Shown: piece after piece, positions 42,093 through 51,338 of the stretch
Position numbering within the stretch: position 1 is the stretch's first letter
How the letters are laid out: the number at the start of each line of letters is the position of its first letter
From: Luteolibacter sp. Y139
Lineage (GTDB): Bacteria > Verrucomicrobiota > Verrucomicrobiia > Verrucomicrobiales > Akkermansiaceae
Assembly (NCBI RefSeq): GCF_038066715.1
Contig: NZ_JBBUKT010000005.1
Location: 372,001 to 436,000, forward strand
Reading direction: 5' to 3'
Length of the DNA: 64,000 nt
Notes under the pieces: generated by a model
Told to the model about the DNA's origin: nothing
Database searches by the model: none
What the model saw: the letters and a program-made list of their open reading frames with translations, nothing else
Translations under genes and position numbers: made by a program

Positions 42093-42653
42093 ATGACTAT
42101 CTTTCGCCGTCCCATCCGAGATTTGGTAGTGTGGTTTGTTTTTGCCGCGGCGGCGGCTTACTCTCTTTATAAGGGGCTTCAGTTCTCTTTTGCAGCATGC
42201 TCATTGGTGTGCCTCGGAATCACATGGAAGAAGTACACGATACAGATCTTCGATTTGGTCAAAGGCCGCCTTGCTCGAATTTCGCAAGCGAAGTTTGGCG
42301 ACCTTTCAATAACAGCCGATCCCGCCGATCCTGTGTTGCGGGCGCTGTCCAAAATCATCGAATCGCAGCCTTGGATGGCCTCGTTGATCGAAGGGCTCGG
42401 CTCGTCACACCTTTCATTGCTGGCGCTCGCAAATGATAACCCGGGGCATAAGGCCCACACCGGGCAAGAGGCAGTGTATCGTGACCTTCGAGCGCGAGGC
42501 ATGATCAGCTCGAATGGGCCAATTGGCCAAGGCGGCGAAGTTTCGCCTACTAGTTTGGGCAAGCAAGTTCTAGAAACACTTCGTTCCCTTCGGGCTGACC
42601 TAGCTCAAATTGATCAGAATCCGGAAGAGAGCAATCAACAGTCACGCGTCTAA
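42093..42653 (+). CDS. Two-helix membrane protein of unknown function (accessory)
   Basis: 186 residues. Two hydrophobic segments (about 10-26 and 30-45: DLVVWFVFAAAAAYSLY, FAACSLVCLGITW), then a cytosolic-looking part. Its end (EAVYRDLRARGMISSN, EVSPTSLGKQVLETLRSL) has the look of a small winged helix. Codon use is less G+C-biased than neighbouring genes. Convergent with the nuclease-like gene, 44 bp between stops. No family recognised; a sensor or anchor for that neighbour is possible (inference). Confidence 0.65.
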   Translation: MTIFRRPIRDLVVWFVFAAAAAYSLYKGLQFSFAACSLVCLGITWKKYTIQIFDLVKGRLARISQAKFGDLSITADPADPVLRALSKIIESQPWMASLIEGLGSSHLSLLALANDNPGHKAHTGQEAVYRDLRARGMISSNGPIGQGGEVSPTSLGKQVLETLRSLRADLAQIDQNPEESNQQSRV

Positions 42654-42697
42654 CTTCGTCCCGAGAATAAGGATGCGGGGCGAGGGGCGTGGGTCTT

Positions 42698-43696
42698 CTA
42701 CGACGCTTGCCTCGCAGGAGTAGTTCGGTCGCACGACAATATCGATGTGGCAATTTTCGAGAGAATGTCGTCGTCGTGCAAAAGGGAAGGGAGATGAGAT
42801 GCCGTGATGACCAAGATCGTTTCCTTATACCGGAATATCTCGTTCTGTGGGTCCTGCTCGTTCTCGCCGAAACAATCTAGATTCCCTCCCACCTGTCTCG
42901 GGTCGCCGTCGCCTTCGTCCATTCGCGAGAACGGATGTCTAAGCAGAACCGCTGGAACTGTTCTGAGACTTACTCCTCCGTGATGAAGGTTTCCGGTAGC
43001 GAGATCCACCCCTTCCGTTCCATCTAGCATGAAGAGAGGAGCGTTTGTGACAATGACGGGAAGGTAATACCGCTCCAGGTATCCGAAGCTCTTTTCTGCT
43101 ACTTTCCTCTTCTCTTCTGCAATGAGGCCCAAGGTGGCTCTGCACGCTTGGATGGCCGCATCGTTTAGTGCCGTGCCGCCTCGCTCTCTCTGATCGGACA
43201 CCTCCACCCACATTCCAGCATCCGAGACTGGCAGAATTGTCAAAGAGTGTCCTGTATCGTTGATGCTCGCCCAACAAGAATTCAGCACAGCAGACGAGTA
43301 TGGACTGTTCTTGCCGACGTAAGTGCGCCGAAAAATTCTCACCTGTTGGCGATTCTGGCGCTGGATGGCGGGAAGAAAAATGAGCTTCCGAGTTCCGAGG
43401 TAAGCCCGTTTGCATTCGATCGCCAAAGTGATTTCGACCCCTCCTATCATAGGACCTTCAAGAGAGCATCGAGCGATAATGTCTGCTCTCAACTGCTGCC
43501 CGAACACGAGAGGATACTCCTCGATAACGTCGTCTACGTATAGATGGTGCCCTGGCCTACGCCGCGGGCCAGTCATCTCCTGCAGCAGCAAGCGAATAAC
43601 GGCCTGATGTAGAAATGTGCCTTCATTATTCGCAACTCGAACGATCCGGGCAACTTCGGCGTCACTGCTTCCGTTCATTCGGCTAACAAAAAGCAA
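42698..43696 (-). CDS. PD-(D/E)XK nuclease-like protein of unknown function (accessory)
   Basis: 332 residues, soluble, no signal. Residues ~65-100 carry RADIIARCSLEG..GGVEITLAIECKRAYLG, fitting the PD-(D/E)XK arrangement (Asp, then Glu-Cys-Lys on a strand). The N-terminal HQAVIRLLLQEM and the histidine in RRPGHHLYVDDV resemble the helix before such cores. The rest (QACRATLGLIAEEKRKVAEKS, VIVTNAPLFMLDG) has no motif I know. Restriction and other defence proteins commonly use this fold, but identity here is by motif only. Start codon uncertain (MLFVSRMNGSSD: the second Met is possible). Lower G+C than its surroundings. Confidence 0.6.
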   Translation of the reverse strand: MLFVSRMNGSSDAEVARIVRVANNEGTFLHQAVIRLLLQEMTGPRRRPGHHLYVDDVIEEYPLVFGQQLRADIIARCSLEGPMIGGVEITLAIECKRAYLGTRKLIFLPAIQRQNRQQVRIFRRTYVGKNSPYSSAVLNSCWASINDTGHSLTILPVSDAGMWVEVSDQRERGGTALNDAAIQACRATLGLIAEEKRKVAEKSFGYLERYYLPVIVTNAPLFMLDGTEGVDLATGNLHHGGVSLRTVPAVLLRHPFSRMDEGDGDPRQVGGNLDCFGENEQDPQNEIFRYKETILVITASHLPSLLHDDDILSKIATSILSCDRTTPARQAS

Positions 43697-43775
43697 AGCG
43701 GGAGTCTCCTCCAGCGCATTCGTCCAGTTGTCGTTTTGTCAAAGCACCATCAGAGCTGGTGACGGAGCAAAGAAA

Positions 43776-43805
43776 AAGAGGCGCGGGCTGGTGCCCGCGC
43801 CTCTT
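43776..43805 (-). terminator. Intrinsic terminator after ugd
   Basis: 13-bp stem AAGAGGCGCGGGC (43776-43788) with GCCCGCGCCTCTT (43793-43805) around a TGGT loop. On the leftward strand it is followed by a T-rich tract, as expected 47 bp past the ugd stop. The A/T-rich ends on both sides may also let it stop rightward transcripts. Confidence 0.88.
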
Positions 43806-43819
43806 GATTGAAGTCTTGT

Positions 43820-43846
43820 TTCTGGACTCTGGTCTCTGGCTGCTGC
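43820..43846. repeat. Boundary repeat (ccagagaccagag-like), right side of accessory patch
   Basis: tttctggactctggtctctggctgctg; the reverse complement contains ccagagaccagagtccagaaa. The left-side counterpart at 41674-41694 reads ccagaaaccagagaccagagg. The shared word is ccagagaccagag, in opposite orientation on the two sides. Confidence 0.5.
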
Positions 43847-43852
43847 CTGAGA

Positions 43853-45160
43853 TCAGCGGCCGATGGAGATGTATTCGAGGCCGGCGGCCTTGGCGTCCTT
43901 GGGGTCGATGAGGTTGCGGCCGTCGAAGACGAGGGGGGTGCGGAGGCGCTTCTTGATCTCGTGGAGGTCGGCCTTGGCGTAGGCGGGCCATTCGGTGCCG
44001 ATGACCAGGGCGTCGGCGCCGTCGAGGGTCTCATACATGTCCGTATGGTAGCTGATGCTGCCGGTGAGTTCGCCGAACTTCTGGGCGGTGCCGAGGGCTT
44101 CCGGGTCGGTGGCGGCGACGACGGCACCTTCGGAGAGCATCTTCTGGCAGAGCTTGATGGCGACGGACTCGCGGACGTCGTCGGTGTTCTGCTTGAAGGC
44201 GAGACCCCAGAGGGCGATCTTCTTCTCGCGGAAGACCCAGAGCTTCTCGCGGATCTTGGCGAGGAAGCGGTCGAGCTGGTCGAAGTTGATCTTCTCGACT
44301 TCCTTGAGCAGGCCGAAGGGCTGGCCGAGGGATTCGGAGATGTGGATGAAGGCCTTGATGTCCTTCGGGAAGCAGGAGCCGCCGTAGCCGAGGCCGGCAT
44401 TCAGGAAGGAGCGGCCGATGCGCTTGTCCATGCCGATGCCTTCGGCGACCTTTTCCACGTCGGCACCGGAGGCCTCGCAGATATTCGCCACGGCATTGAT
44501 GTAGGAGATCTTCAGCGCGAGGAAGGAGTTCGCGGCGTGCTTGATGAGCTCGGCAGAGTTGATGTCGGTGACGAGCACCGGAGCGACGAAGGGCTCATAG
44601 ATCTTCTGCATGTAGGCGAGCGCGCGGTCGTCATTCGAGCCGATCACGACGCGGTCGGGATGCAGCAGGTCATCGACAGCGCAGCCTTCGCGAAGGAACT
44701 CTGGATTGGAGACGACGCCGAACTCGACACCGGCGGGGGCGTAGCGGCGGACGGTCTGCTCGACCTTGTCGCCGGTCTTCACGGGCACGGTGGACTTGTC
44801 GACGATGACGCGGTAGCCGAGCTCCGGGGTGAGGCACTGGGCGATCTCGCGGGCGACCTTTTCGATGAAGGAGAGGTCGACGGAGCCGTCCGGCTGGGGC
44901 GGAGTGGGGACGGCGATGAAGATCACCTCGCCACTTTTGACGCCTTCCTCGGTGGAGGTGGTGAACTTGAGGCGGCCGGCGGCCACATTCGACTTCACGA
45001 GTTCCTCAAGGCCGGGCTCATAGATGGGCACCTTGCCGGCGAGCAACGTTGCGACTTTCTCGGGGTTGTTATCGACGCAGGTAACCTCGTGGCCGACTTC
45101 GGCAAAGCACGTGCCGGAGGTAAGACCGACATAGCCGGTCCCGATAATCGTGATCTTCAT
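43853..45160 (-). CDS. ugd: UDP-glucose 6-dehydrogenase
   Basis: 435 residues, typical length. Oxidises UDP-glucose to UDP-glucuronate with NAD+, for extracellular polysaccharide or lipopolysaccharide. N-terminal MKITIIGTGYVGLTSGTCFAEVGHEV, central FLREGCAVDDLLHPDRVVIG, catalytic Cys in GLGYGGSCFPKDIKAFIH, and C-terminal ALWGLAFKQNTDDVRESVAIKLC. Monocistronic, with its own terminator. Confidence 0.96.
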   Translation of the reverse strand: MKITIIGTGYVGLTSGTCFAEVGHEVTCVDNNPEKVATLLAGKVPIYEPGLEELVKSNVAAGRLKFTTSTEEGVKSGEVIFIAVPTPPQPDGSVDLSFIEKVAREIAQCLTPELGYRVIVDKSTVPVKTGDKVEQTVRRYAPAGVEFGVVSNPEFLREGCAVDDLLHPDRVVIGSNDDRALAYMQKIYEPFVAPVLVTDINSAELIKHAANSFLALKISYINAVANICEASGADVEKVAEGIGMDKRIGRSFLNAGLGYGGSCFPKDIKAFIHISESLGQPFGLLKEVEKINFDQLDRFLAKIREKLWVFREKKIALWGLAFKQNTDDVRESVAIKLCQKMLSEGAVVAATDPEALGTAQKFGELTGSISYHTDMYETLDGADALVIGTEWPAYAKADLHEIKKRLRTPLVFDGRNLIDPKDAKAAGLEYISIGR

Positions 45161-45385
45161 GTAGATTTAGGGGGGGTGGGTGAAACGCGGGCGTGTCTAG
45201 CAGCCTCGCCGCCCTGGCGCAAGTCCCGCGATCGCGGAATTCAGGCGGTTCCGGAGATTTTCGCGGGTTTTGGGGGAGGGGGCGACGAAACGAGCGAAAG
45301 GGACGGAAGGAGGGTTTTTCCGGTGTTTTTTGCGGGTTTTCGATGATTTCGTGGCCGCTTGGGCTGCCTTTTCCGGCGTTTCGGC

Positions 45386-46162
45386 TCAGGCCATCTGTTT
45401 CCAGAAGAGGCGGGCGGCGATGCCCAAGCCGATCAGGGCGACGGTGGTGCGGACGGCGACGGCCGGGATCCTCTGGGCGAAATGGGCGCCGAGGAAGTAG
45501 CCGGGGATAGAGCCTGCGACCAGCCAGCCGGCGAGCCGCCAATCGACGCTGCCGCAGGCGATGAAGTAGATGACGGAGGCGACATTGCAGAGCAGGGAGA
45601 GGAGGGCCTTCAGGGCATTGACGCGGTTCAGGTCGCGCAGGCCGAGGAGGCTGAGGCCGGCCATCATCATGATGCCGATGCCGGCGCCGAAGTAGCCGCC
45701 GTAGATGGCGACGCCGGTCTGGAAGGCGAGGCCCCAGGGGCGCGGGCCGGTTGGTTCGGCGTCGTGGCCTTCGCCGCGTTTTTTCTTCAGCCAGCGCTGG
45801 ATGGGGGCATTCAGGAGGAAGAGGGTGGTGGCCATCAGGAGGAGCCAGGGCACCACGGCATCGAAGTAGGAGGAGGGCAGCGCGAGCAGGAGCCAGCCGC
45901 CGGCGAGGCCGCCTAACAGGCTGACGATTCCGAGCGGGAGAATCCACGGCTTCACCTCGGCCAGCCGGTGGCGGAAGGCCCAGACGCTGCCGGGCATGCC
46001 GATGAAGAGGGCGACGGTGGAGGTGGTGTTTGCCAAGACGCCGCTGAGGCCCGCGGCCATGAGTGCGGGGAAGGTGAGCATGGTGCCGCCGCCGGCGACG
46101 GCATTCATGACCGCGGCGAGGAAGCCAGCGGCGAGGACGATCCATTCCTGGTGACCGGGCAC
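45386..46162 (-). CDS. TSUP (TauE/SafE)-family membrane transporter
   Basis: 258 residues with about eight membrane helices. N-terminal IVLAAGFLAAVMNAVAGGGTMLTFPALMAAG and the repeat-related internal FQTGVAIYGGYFGAGIGIMMMAGLSLLG are the duplicated signature halves of the TSUP family. Members export or import sulfite, sulfoacetate, taurine-derived or other small anions; the substrate cannot be assigned. The 225-bp gap toward ugd (45161-45385) holds nothing recognisable. Confidence 0.9.
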   Translation of the reverse strand: MPGHQEWIVLAAGFLAAVMNAVAGGGTMLTFPALMAAGLSGVLANTTSTVALFIGMPGSVWAFRHRLAEVKPWILPLGIVSLLGGLAGGWLLLALPSSYFDAVVPWLLLMATTLFLLNAPIQRWLKKKRGEGHDAEPTGPRPWGLAFQTGVAIYGGYFGAGIGIMMMAGLSLLGLRDLNRVNALKALLSLLCNVASVIYFIACGSVDWRLAGWLVAGSIPGYFLGAHFAQRIPAVAVRTTVALIGLGIAARLFWKQMA

Positions 46163-46302
46163 GGGGGAAAGGGAGTCGCTTTACCCGGGAAATGGAACGT
46201 CAAAATGTGGTCTTCAAGTTGAGAGGAGGTGGAGATTTCACCGGGGCTTCATCGGGATGGCATCTTGTCGTCCGACCATGCTCTCCGATGAGGCGGCCAG
46301 CG

Positions 46303-46974
46303 ATGACGGAGTCGGCGTGGAACAGTCTGGCGGTTCCGCCCTTGGTGATCGTGGCGGCTTTGGTGGGTTTGTTTATGGCGATGGACGGGGTGATCATCGG
46401 CTTCTTTCTGTTGGCCTTGCTTCCTCTGCCTCTCCTTGCGTTTTTTCCTCCGCTGCTTTTCGGGACGATGGGGAGATACGGTCAGACGAGGTGGCACCGG
46501 GCCTCGTTTGGCGGTGCATCCGTCCTGTCACTGGCGATCATGGTGTTCTTGGCGGTAACCGTGATCCCGTCGCTCGTTTTGAATCCGCCGCGATTTCTTC
46601 CGAAGGCGAAGGAGGGGACTCGGGTAGCGCGGCTGGAATTCCGGTTTCCGAAAGTCACCCGCGTGGTGACCGATCCTCATTTCCAACTGCGATTCTACCG
46701 GGGAGATGCGCCGGAAGTGGTCTCGCTGCCGGATGGATCGGAAGCGCTGGTATTTCGCGGTGGCGGGGCCGTTCTATCCACATGGGGTGATCAGATGAGT
46801 GTGGATGAGAGGGGCTTCAATATCGGCGGGTGGATGGGCGCGCAAACTTCCGACCCTGAAATCCGCGTTACCAAGAAAGGGGAATTTGGCGGGCCTTTAT
46901 CGGAGATCCATGTCTCTGTGTCGGAGACCCGGGTCTGGGAGGAGCGAGGTGCACACAAGCGAATCCGCCGGTAA
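46303..46974 (+). CDS. Membrane protein of unknown function
   Basis: 223 residues from the ATG at 46303 (MTESAWNSLAVPPLVIVAALVG); ATGs at 46288 or 46192 are possible. Three hydrophobic segments (about 9-28, 35-55 and 70-95) followed by a ~120-residue extracytoplasmic domain with strand-like segments (ARLEFRFPKVTRVVTD, FNIGGWMGAQTSDPEIRVTK). No known family. Divergent from the TSUP gene. Confidence 0.65.
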   Translation: MTESAWNSLAVPPLVIVAALVGLFMAMDGVIIGFFLLALLPLPLLAFFPPLLFGTMGRYGQTRWHRASFGGASVLSLAIMVFLAVTVIPSLVLNPPRFLPKAKEGTRVARLEFRFPKVTRVVTDPHFQLRFYRGDAPEVVSLPDGSEALVFRGGGAVLSTWGDQMSVDERGFNIGGWMGAQTSDPEIRVTKKGEFGGPLSEIHVSVSETRVWEERGAHKRIRR

Positions 46975-47013
46975 GCGCGTGGCTTCCCGGCGGATCGTGG
47001 TTGGCGGTTTACA

Positions 47014-47250
47014 TCACTTCAGCGCGCTGAGGTCGGCGCCGTGGTTGATGTGATAGACGGAACCGCCGAGGACGATGGCGGGGACGCTGCGGACGCCGGC
47101 TTGCTCGGCTTCGGGGAGGCGGGCGGGGGATTGGCCGAGGTGGACGATTTCCACTTCGAAGCGGGCGGGGTCGAGGGAGGTGGCGAGGGATTGCTCGGCA
47201 TCGATGCAGACGGGGCAGCCGGCGTGGTAGAAGGTGGCGTGTTGTTTCAT
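47014..47250 (-). CDS. Small glutaredoxin/thioredoxin-like protein
   Basis: 78 residues from the ATG at 47250 (MKQHATFYHAGCPVCIDAEQSL). Redox motif CPVC at 12-15; a conserved cis-Pro region RSVPAIVLGGSVYHINHG. Size and fold pattern fit a minimal glutaredoxin-like protein. Frames extending further upstream run through the divergent promoter and were rejected. Divergent from the HxlR-type regulator, which may sense the same thiol stress (inference). Confidence 0.8.
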   Translation of the reverse strand: MKQHATFYHAGCPVCIDAEQSLATSLDPARFEVEIVHLGQSPARLPEAEQAGVRSVPAIVLGGSVYHINHGADLSALK

Positions 47251-47334
47251 GGGATGGAGATGGATGGTGTTGGAGTTGGTGGTTTGGTTTTGCGTTTGAG
47301 CGGCGGGTTGCCGTGACGTAGGAAAGCACGCGCG

Positions 47335-47769
47335 ATGAATCGGGAAATCGGGCAGGAATCGGGAGGGTCCCCACCGGAAAGTGCCCGGGTGACAAGCCCG
47401 CCGGCGGCGCGGGAAGATGCGGCGGTGAAGCCTGCCTATCTCTCGCTGGAGGACCGGAACCGCTATCGGAGCCTGGAGGACGTGGTGGGGTGCAAGTGGA
47501 GCGTCGCAGTGCTCGCAGCGATCGCGCGCGGGGTGAAGCGGCCGGGTGAGCTGGAGCGATTCATTCCGGGGATCTCGGCGAAGGTGCTGGCGGAGCGGTT
47601 GAAGAAGCTGCTGGATTACGGACTCGCGGAGAGAACGGAGTTTCCCGGGCTGCCGGCGAGGGTGGAGTATGAGCTTTCGGAAAAGGGGCGGAAGCTGGCC
47701 GGGATCATCGAGCAACTGCGCGAGCTCGATGGGCGCTATGGAAGCGGGGAAGAGGAGGAAGTACCATGA
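47335..47769 (+). CDS. HxlR-family transcriptional regulator
   Basis: 144 residues. After a disordered ~35-residue N-terminus comes a winged helix of the HxlR type: VVGCKWSVAVLAAIARGVKRPGELERFIPGISAKVLAERLKKLLDYGLAER, then VEYELSEKGRKLAGII. Many HxlR proteins are thiol- or quinone-responsive; the Cys in VVGCKW is at the usual sensing position. ATGA overlap with the MOSC gene and divergence from the glutaredoxin-like gene suggest it controls both. Confidence 0.88.
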   Translation: MNREIGQESGGSPPESARVTSPPAAREDAAVKPAYLSLEDRNRYRSLEDVVGCKWSVAVLAAIARGVKRPGELERFIPGISAKVLAERLKKLLDYGLAERTEFPGLPARVEYELSEKGRKLAGIIEQLRELDGRYGSGEEEEVP

Positions 47770-48461
47770 ACATCGTAGCTCTGCACTATGGTCCGGTGAG
47801 GGAAGTGGTCAGCGAGGGCAGCGGCGCCTGGTGGGACAAGGATTGGCGAACGGGCTTTTACAAGGTGCCGCATGAGGTGCCGCAGTGGCTGGGCTATCAG
47901 GGCTTCCGCGGGGATGAGCAGGCGGACATGAGATACCACGGCGGGGTGGACAAGGCGGTGTGCGTGTATCCGTCCGAGCACTATGAGTTCTGGAATGGGG
48001 TGCCGGATTTGGAGGGACTGCCGACGGGGGCCTTTGGCGAGAATCTAACAACGCGTGGGTTGATCGAGGATGAGGTGTGCGTGGGGGATGTGTTTGAGAT
48101 CGGCAGCGCGATCGTGCAGGTGTCGCAGCCGCGGCAGCCGTGTTGGAAACTGGCGCGCAGGTGGCATGTGAAGGACTTGGCGGCGCAGGTGGAGCGGAAT
48201 GGGCGGACGGGGTTTTATTTCCGCGTGCTGTGGCATGGGGAGGTCTCGGCGGGGGATGAGTTTCATCTGCGCGAGCGGCCGTTTGCCGAATGGACGCTGG
48301 GGCGTTGCAACCGGATCATGCACCAGCGGGAGGGTGGGGCTGAGGCGGATCGGGGGCTGGCGCTGTGCCCGGCGCTATCGGGGAGCTGGAAGGATGGGCT
48401 GTGGAGCCGGGGGCGTGGGCGGGAGAGTGATCCTGCGGCGCGGCGGGATCAGCCGAAGTGA
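47766..48461 (+). CDS. MOSC-domain protein (YiiM-like)
   Basis: 231 residues. MOSC domains bind a molybdenum cofactor or sulfur via a Cys; YiiM-type proteins help reduce N-hydroxylated bases. Seen here: YQGFRGDEQADMRYHGGVDKAVCVYPSEHYEFW, GAFGENLTTRGLIEDEVCVGDVFEIG, and the Cys-containing QVSQPRQPCWKLARRW. The C-terminal 40 residues are Gly/Arg-rich and atypical. Translationally coupled to the HxlR gene (4-bp overlap). Confidence 0.88.
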   Translation: MNIVALHYGPVREVVSEGSGAWWDKDWRTGFYKVPHEVPQWLGYQGFRGDEQADMRYHGGVDKAVCVYPSEHYEFWNGVPDLEGLPTGAFGENLTTRGLIEDEVCVGDVFEIGSAIVQVSQPRQPCWKLARRWHVKDLAAQVERNGRTGFYFRVLWHGEVSAGDEFHLRERPFAEWTLGRCNRIMHQREGGAEADRGLALCPALSGSWKDGLWSRGRGRESDPAARRDQPK

Positions 48462-48474
48462 GAGGATCGAGCTG

Positions 48475-51288
48475 TTAGGGCATGATGCGGTCTTCCGAGA
48501 CGGCTACCCATGCGCCATCGACCTTTGACTCGATCTTCAGCGTGAGGCCTTCCGGCGCAATCACTCCGTCGGGATAGACTTGAAGGCGGAATGAAGCCTC
48601 GCCTTCCTTGCTGGTGACATCGCCTGCGCCATCGGAGTTCCGGTCGGCGTATAGGACATCACTGGTGCCGGTGAGTGAGCCATCGCCGCGAACGTCGACG
48701 AAGACCGGTTGATCCTCTTCATCATACATCTCGACGCGAGCAGGAGCGGAGGCGGTGATGCGGAAGTCGGCGGGGGCATCCGAGCTATCCGCGCGCACGA
48801 AGTGGTGATGAATGGGGACGCTGTAGAAGGGATTCCCCCGATACTCGCCTGCTTCGACCACGGCGGAGGAAACGCCTGCTTCCGCGTCGTCGATTTTCAG
48901 TTCGGAGATCTGGTCCTTTTGACCCGGAGCGCTCCAGACGGTGGACAGCGTTCCCTTGCCGATCGCCCCTGCTGCCGCGGCCAAGCGGATGACCGCGAAG
49001 CTACCGGGCTCGATGCGGACCTTCATGAGGCGATCGACTCCCGCGGTGCCGAGAGTCACGCGCGCTTCACCTGATGTTACGTCCCACGTGGCGTCGGCGG
49101 GGATGCCGTCGAAGGCGAGCGTGCCTTCCACTGGGATGGTATTCGGATTCGACAAGGTCAGGCGTCCTCGCAAGGGACGACCCACGACGGGAATCACCAG
49201 TGAGCGGAGCGGCTGGAGATCCACGGTGCCTTTCTTGTCCGCGGGCTTCTTGGCGATGGCATCGCCTTGCGAACGGGAAGCGAGCAGGGATTTCACCGAG
49301 CTACGAATGCGCGCGGGGATTCGCTTTTCATTTTCGGAAAGCCGGGTTGCTTCGGCCGCGGCGGCATCGGAGCTGGAGCGATCACCGCATTTTGCCAGCA
49401 GGCAGGAGAGCCGTGCCTGCTCGGCGGGCAGCAGGGCGAAGAGGTCAAAGCTTCGCATCAAGCGGATCGACTCACGGCGCATCGCGAGCGCTTCATCCAA
49501 GCGCCCGGAGGCTTCCAGGAATTCGGCATAGAGGGAATAGACCTGGGCCTCGCTGATCTTCTTTCCAGCTGCCCGGTGGTAGGCGAGCAGCAGCTTCAGA
49601 TCTTCTTCCACGCCGTCCAAGGTGCCTGCAGCGAGACGGAGAACACAGCGCTCTTGGCGAGCGGGCTCGCAGCCATCGGCGACCAGTTCATCCAGCATCC
49701 GAGAGCCTTCCGCCTTATTCCCAGATGCCAGCAGGCAGCGGGCGTGGATCAAGGTGGCTCGTTGCCACGTGGGTTTGGTGAGAAAGCCATTCGACTTTGC
49801 TTTCTGCGCAAGCTCCGCTGCCTCATTGACCAAAGAGGGATCGAATTCGCCGAGATCAAGACTGCAGGCAATGCGATCGAGCTTGGCCTGCAACTTGCCG
49901 CGGCCCTGGTAGGAGTCTGGCCAAGAGGTATCGATGACCCGCTGATACTCGTCCCTCGCCGCTTCTGTTAGTCCAAGGAGAAGAAGGTTGTCGGCGTTGT
50001 CACCGACAGCCTCGTACCAAATGTTAGAGACTTCGCCAATCGGCTTCTTGTCCTTACTGGCTTCGGTGACCGCTTCTGACCAGATCTGTGCCCAGACCCG
50101 CCATTCCATGGCCTCCTGCCAATGGCCTGCCTGTTCCCGGTCGCCGGCGAGCGAGAGAAAGGCGGAAGCATTCATGCGATCGAAGTTCTCCTCCATCGAG
50201 AATTCACCCGTGCGACGGATCGTCGGAGTGCCAAAGGGTGGTCCCTTCGGGACTTCCCGGCGGCGGATCTCAGGAAGCGCGGCGAGGCCCGGGCCGAGAT
50301 CCGGGTAGGTCCTCGGGTCCAGCTCGAAGCCGCTCCGCCAGAGATTCTCTTCCTGCCAGGCACGGATTTCCTTGGCTCGGCCGAAGCGACGGACGACAGC
50401 CAAGCCTCCCAAGGCATTTGAAGTGACGCTGCGTGCGAGTTCCCGGTCGCCACGAGCGAGGGCTGCGCGGAATAGCCAGTCCCACACGTCCGCGGCCCAC
50501 TCCGGATCCTCGCGGCCGGTGCGGGTCTGGGCCTCGCGCCAAACTTCATTGAAATAGGGACGGAACACTCCGCCCTCCTTCTCAAATGCGGGCGTAATCT
50601 CATCCAGTGCCCGCAGGCCTGCCTCTCGTCCGCCTTTCCGGTAGGCTTCCACGACCTTGGCCACCTGGGGCTTGGGGTCGAGCCGCGGGGCATCCTTTGG
50701 CAATGACTTCTTCTCCGGGTCGGGCTTGCCGGTAGGGATGCTGCCGAATTCGGCGATGCCGCGGTCCGACTTCACGGTCATCGCCAGGGCCAGCTTCGGG
50801 ATCTGAGGCTGCTGATAGCAGAAACAGACGAGGTATTCCTTGCCGGGTTCCAAGTCATCCTTCGGGAAGCTCTGCACCAGGAATTCCCGTGCATGCGGGA
50901 AGCGCTCATTCACCGACTTGAATGCCCGCGCGGGCTTCTTGAGATACGTGAGTTGGAAGTCCGCGTCACCTTCCACCGGCACGATCGACCAGCGGAAGCG
51001 GCCCACCTTCTCGTTGTCCTGTTCCGGGTGCAGGAACATCCACAGCACGGACTGATCGAGCCATTCCGGAGTAGTGAACCGGAAGCCATGATAATACCAG
51101 CCATCGATCTCCACGGACTTGGCCGGGGTCAGCAGATGGACGCGGGCAAATCCGTTTTCGTCCTTCCCGAACTCGATTTTCGGAAATTGCGCCGCGGACG
51201 AGCGCAGCTTTTCCACTGCTGCCAATTCGCAGCGGGCTACGAAGGGGAAAAGGCAGAGAAGGAATGCGACGATCTTTATCCTCATCAT
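48475..51288 (-). CDS. Large secreted helical-repeat protein of unknown function
   Basis: 937 residues starting at the ATG at 51288 (or 51285). Signal peptide MMRIKIVAFLLCLFPFVARC. Residues ~30-190 look like a beta-sandwich. A long helical region (~200-690) follows with TPR-like segments (QVYSLYAEFLEASGRLDEALAMRRESI, HARCLLASGNKAEGSRMLDELVADG). The C-terminal ~240 residues are beta-rich (LRGRLTLSNPNTIPVEGTLAFDG; an Asp-rich DRNSDGAGDVTSKEG that might bind calcium). No family recognised. The stop codon TAA is part of a TGTTAG word at 48473. Confidence 0.72.
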   Translation of the reverse strand: MMRIKIVAFLLCLFPFVARCELAAVEKLRSSAAQFPKIEFGKDENGFARVHLLTPAKSVEIDGWYYHGFRFTTPEWLDQSVLWMFLHPEQDNEKVGRFRWSIVPVEGDADFQLTYLKKPARAFKSVNERFPHAREFLVQSFPKDDLEPGKEYLVCFCYQQPQIPKLALAMTVKSDRGIAEFGSIPTGKPDPEKKSLPKDAPRLDPKPQVAKVVEAYRKGGREAGLRALDEITPAFEKEGGVFRPYFNEVWREAQTRTGREDPEWAADVWDWLFRAALARGDRELARSVTSNALGGLAVVRRFGRAKEIRAWQEENLWRSGFELDPRTYPDLGPGLAALPEIRRREVPKGPPFGTPTIRRTGEFSMEENFDRMNASAFLSLAGDREQAGHWQEAMEWRVWAQIWSEAVTEASKDKKPIGEVSNIWYEAVGDNADNLLLLGLTEAARDEYQRVIDTSWPDSYQGRGKLQAKLDRIACSLDLGEFDPSLVNEAAELAQKAKSNGFLTKPTWQRATLIHARCLLASGNKAEGSRMLDELVADGCEPARQERCVLRLAAGTLDGVEEDLKLLLAYHRAAGKKISEAQVYSLYAEFLEASGRLDEALAMRRESIRLMRSFDLFALLPAEQARLSCLLAKCGDRSSSDAAAAEATRLSENEKRIPARIRSSVKSLLASRSQGDAIAKKPADKKGTVDLQPLRSLVIPVVGRPLRGRLTLSNPNTIPVEGTLAFDGIPADATWDVTSGEARVTLGTAGVDRLMKVRIEPGSFAVIRLAAAAGAIGKGTLSTVWSAPGQKDQISELKIDDAEAGVSSAVVEAGEYRGNPFYSVPIHHHFVRADSSDAPADFRITASAPARVEMYDEEDQPVFVDVRGDGSLTGTSDVLYADRNSDGAGDVTSKEGEASFRLQVYPDGVIAPEGLTLKIESKVDGAWVAVSEDRIMP

Positions 51289-51338
51289 GACCGGAGTCTT
51301 CCGGGCTGTTATTAGGATTGCAAGCATGCCGCAGTGGG

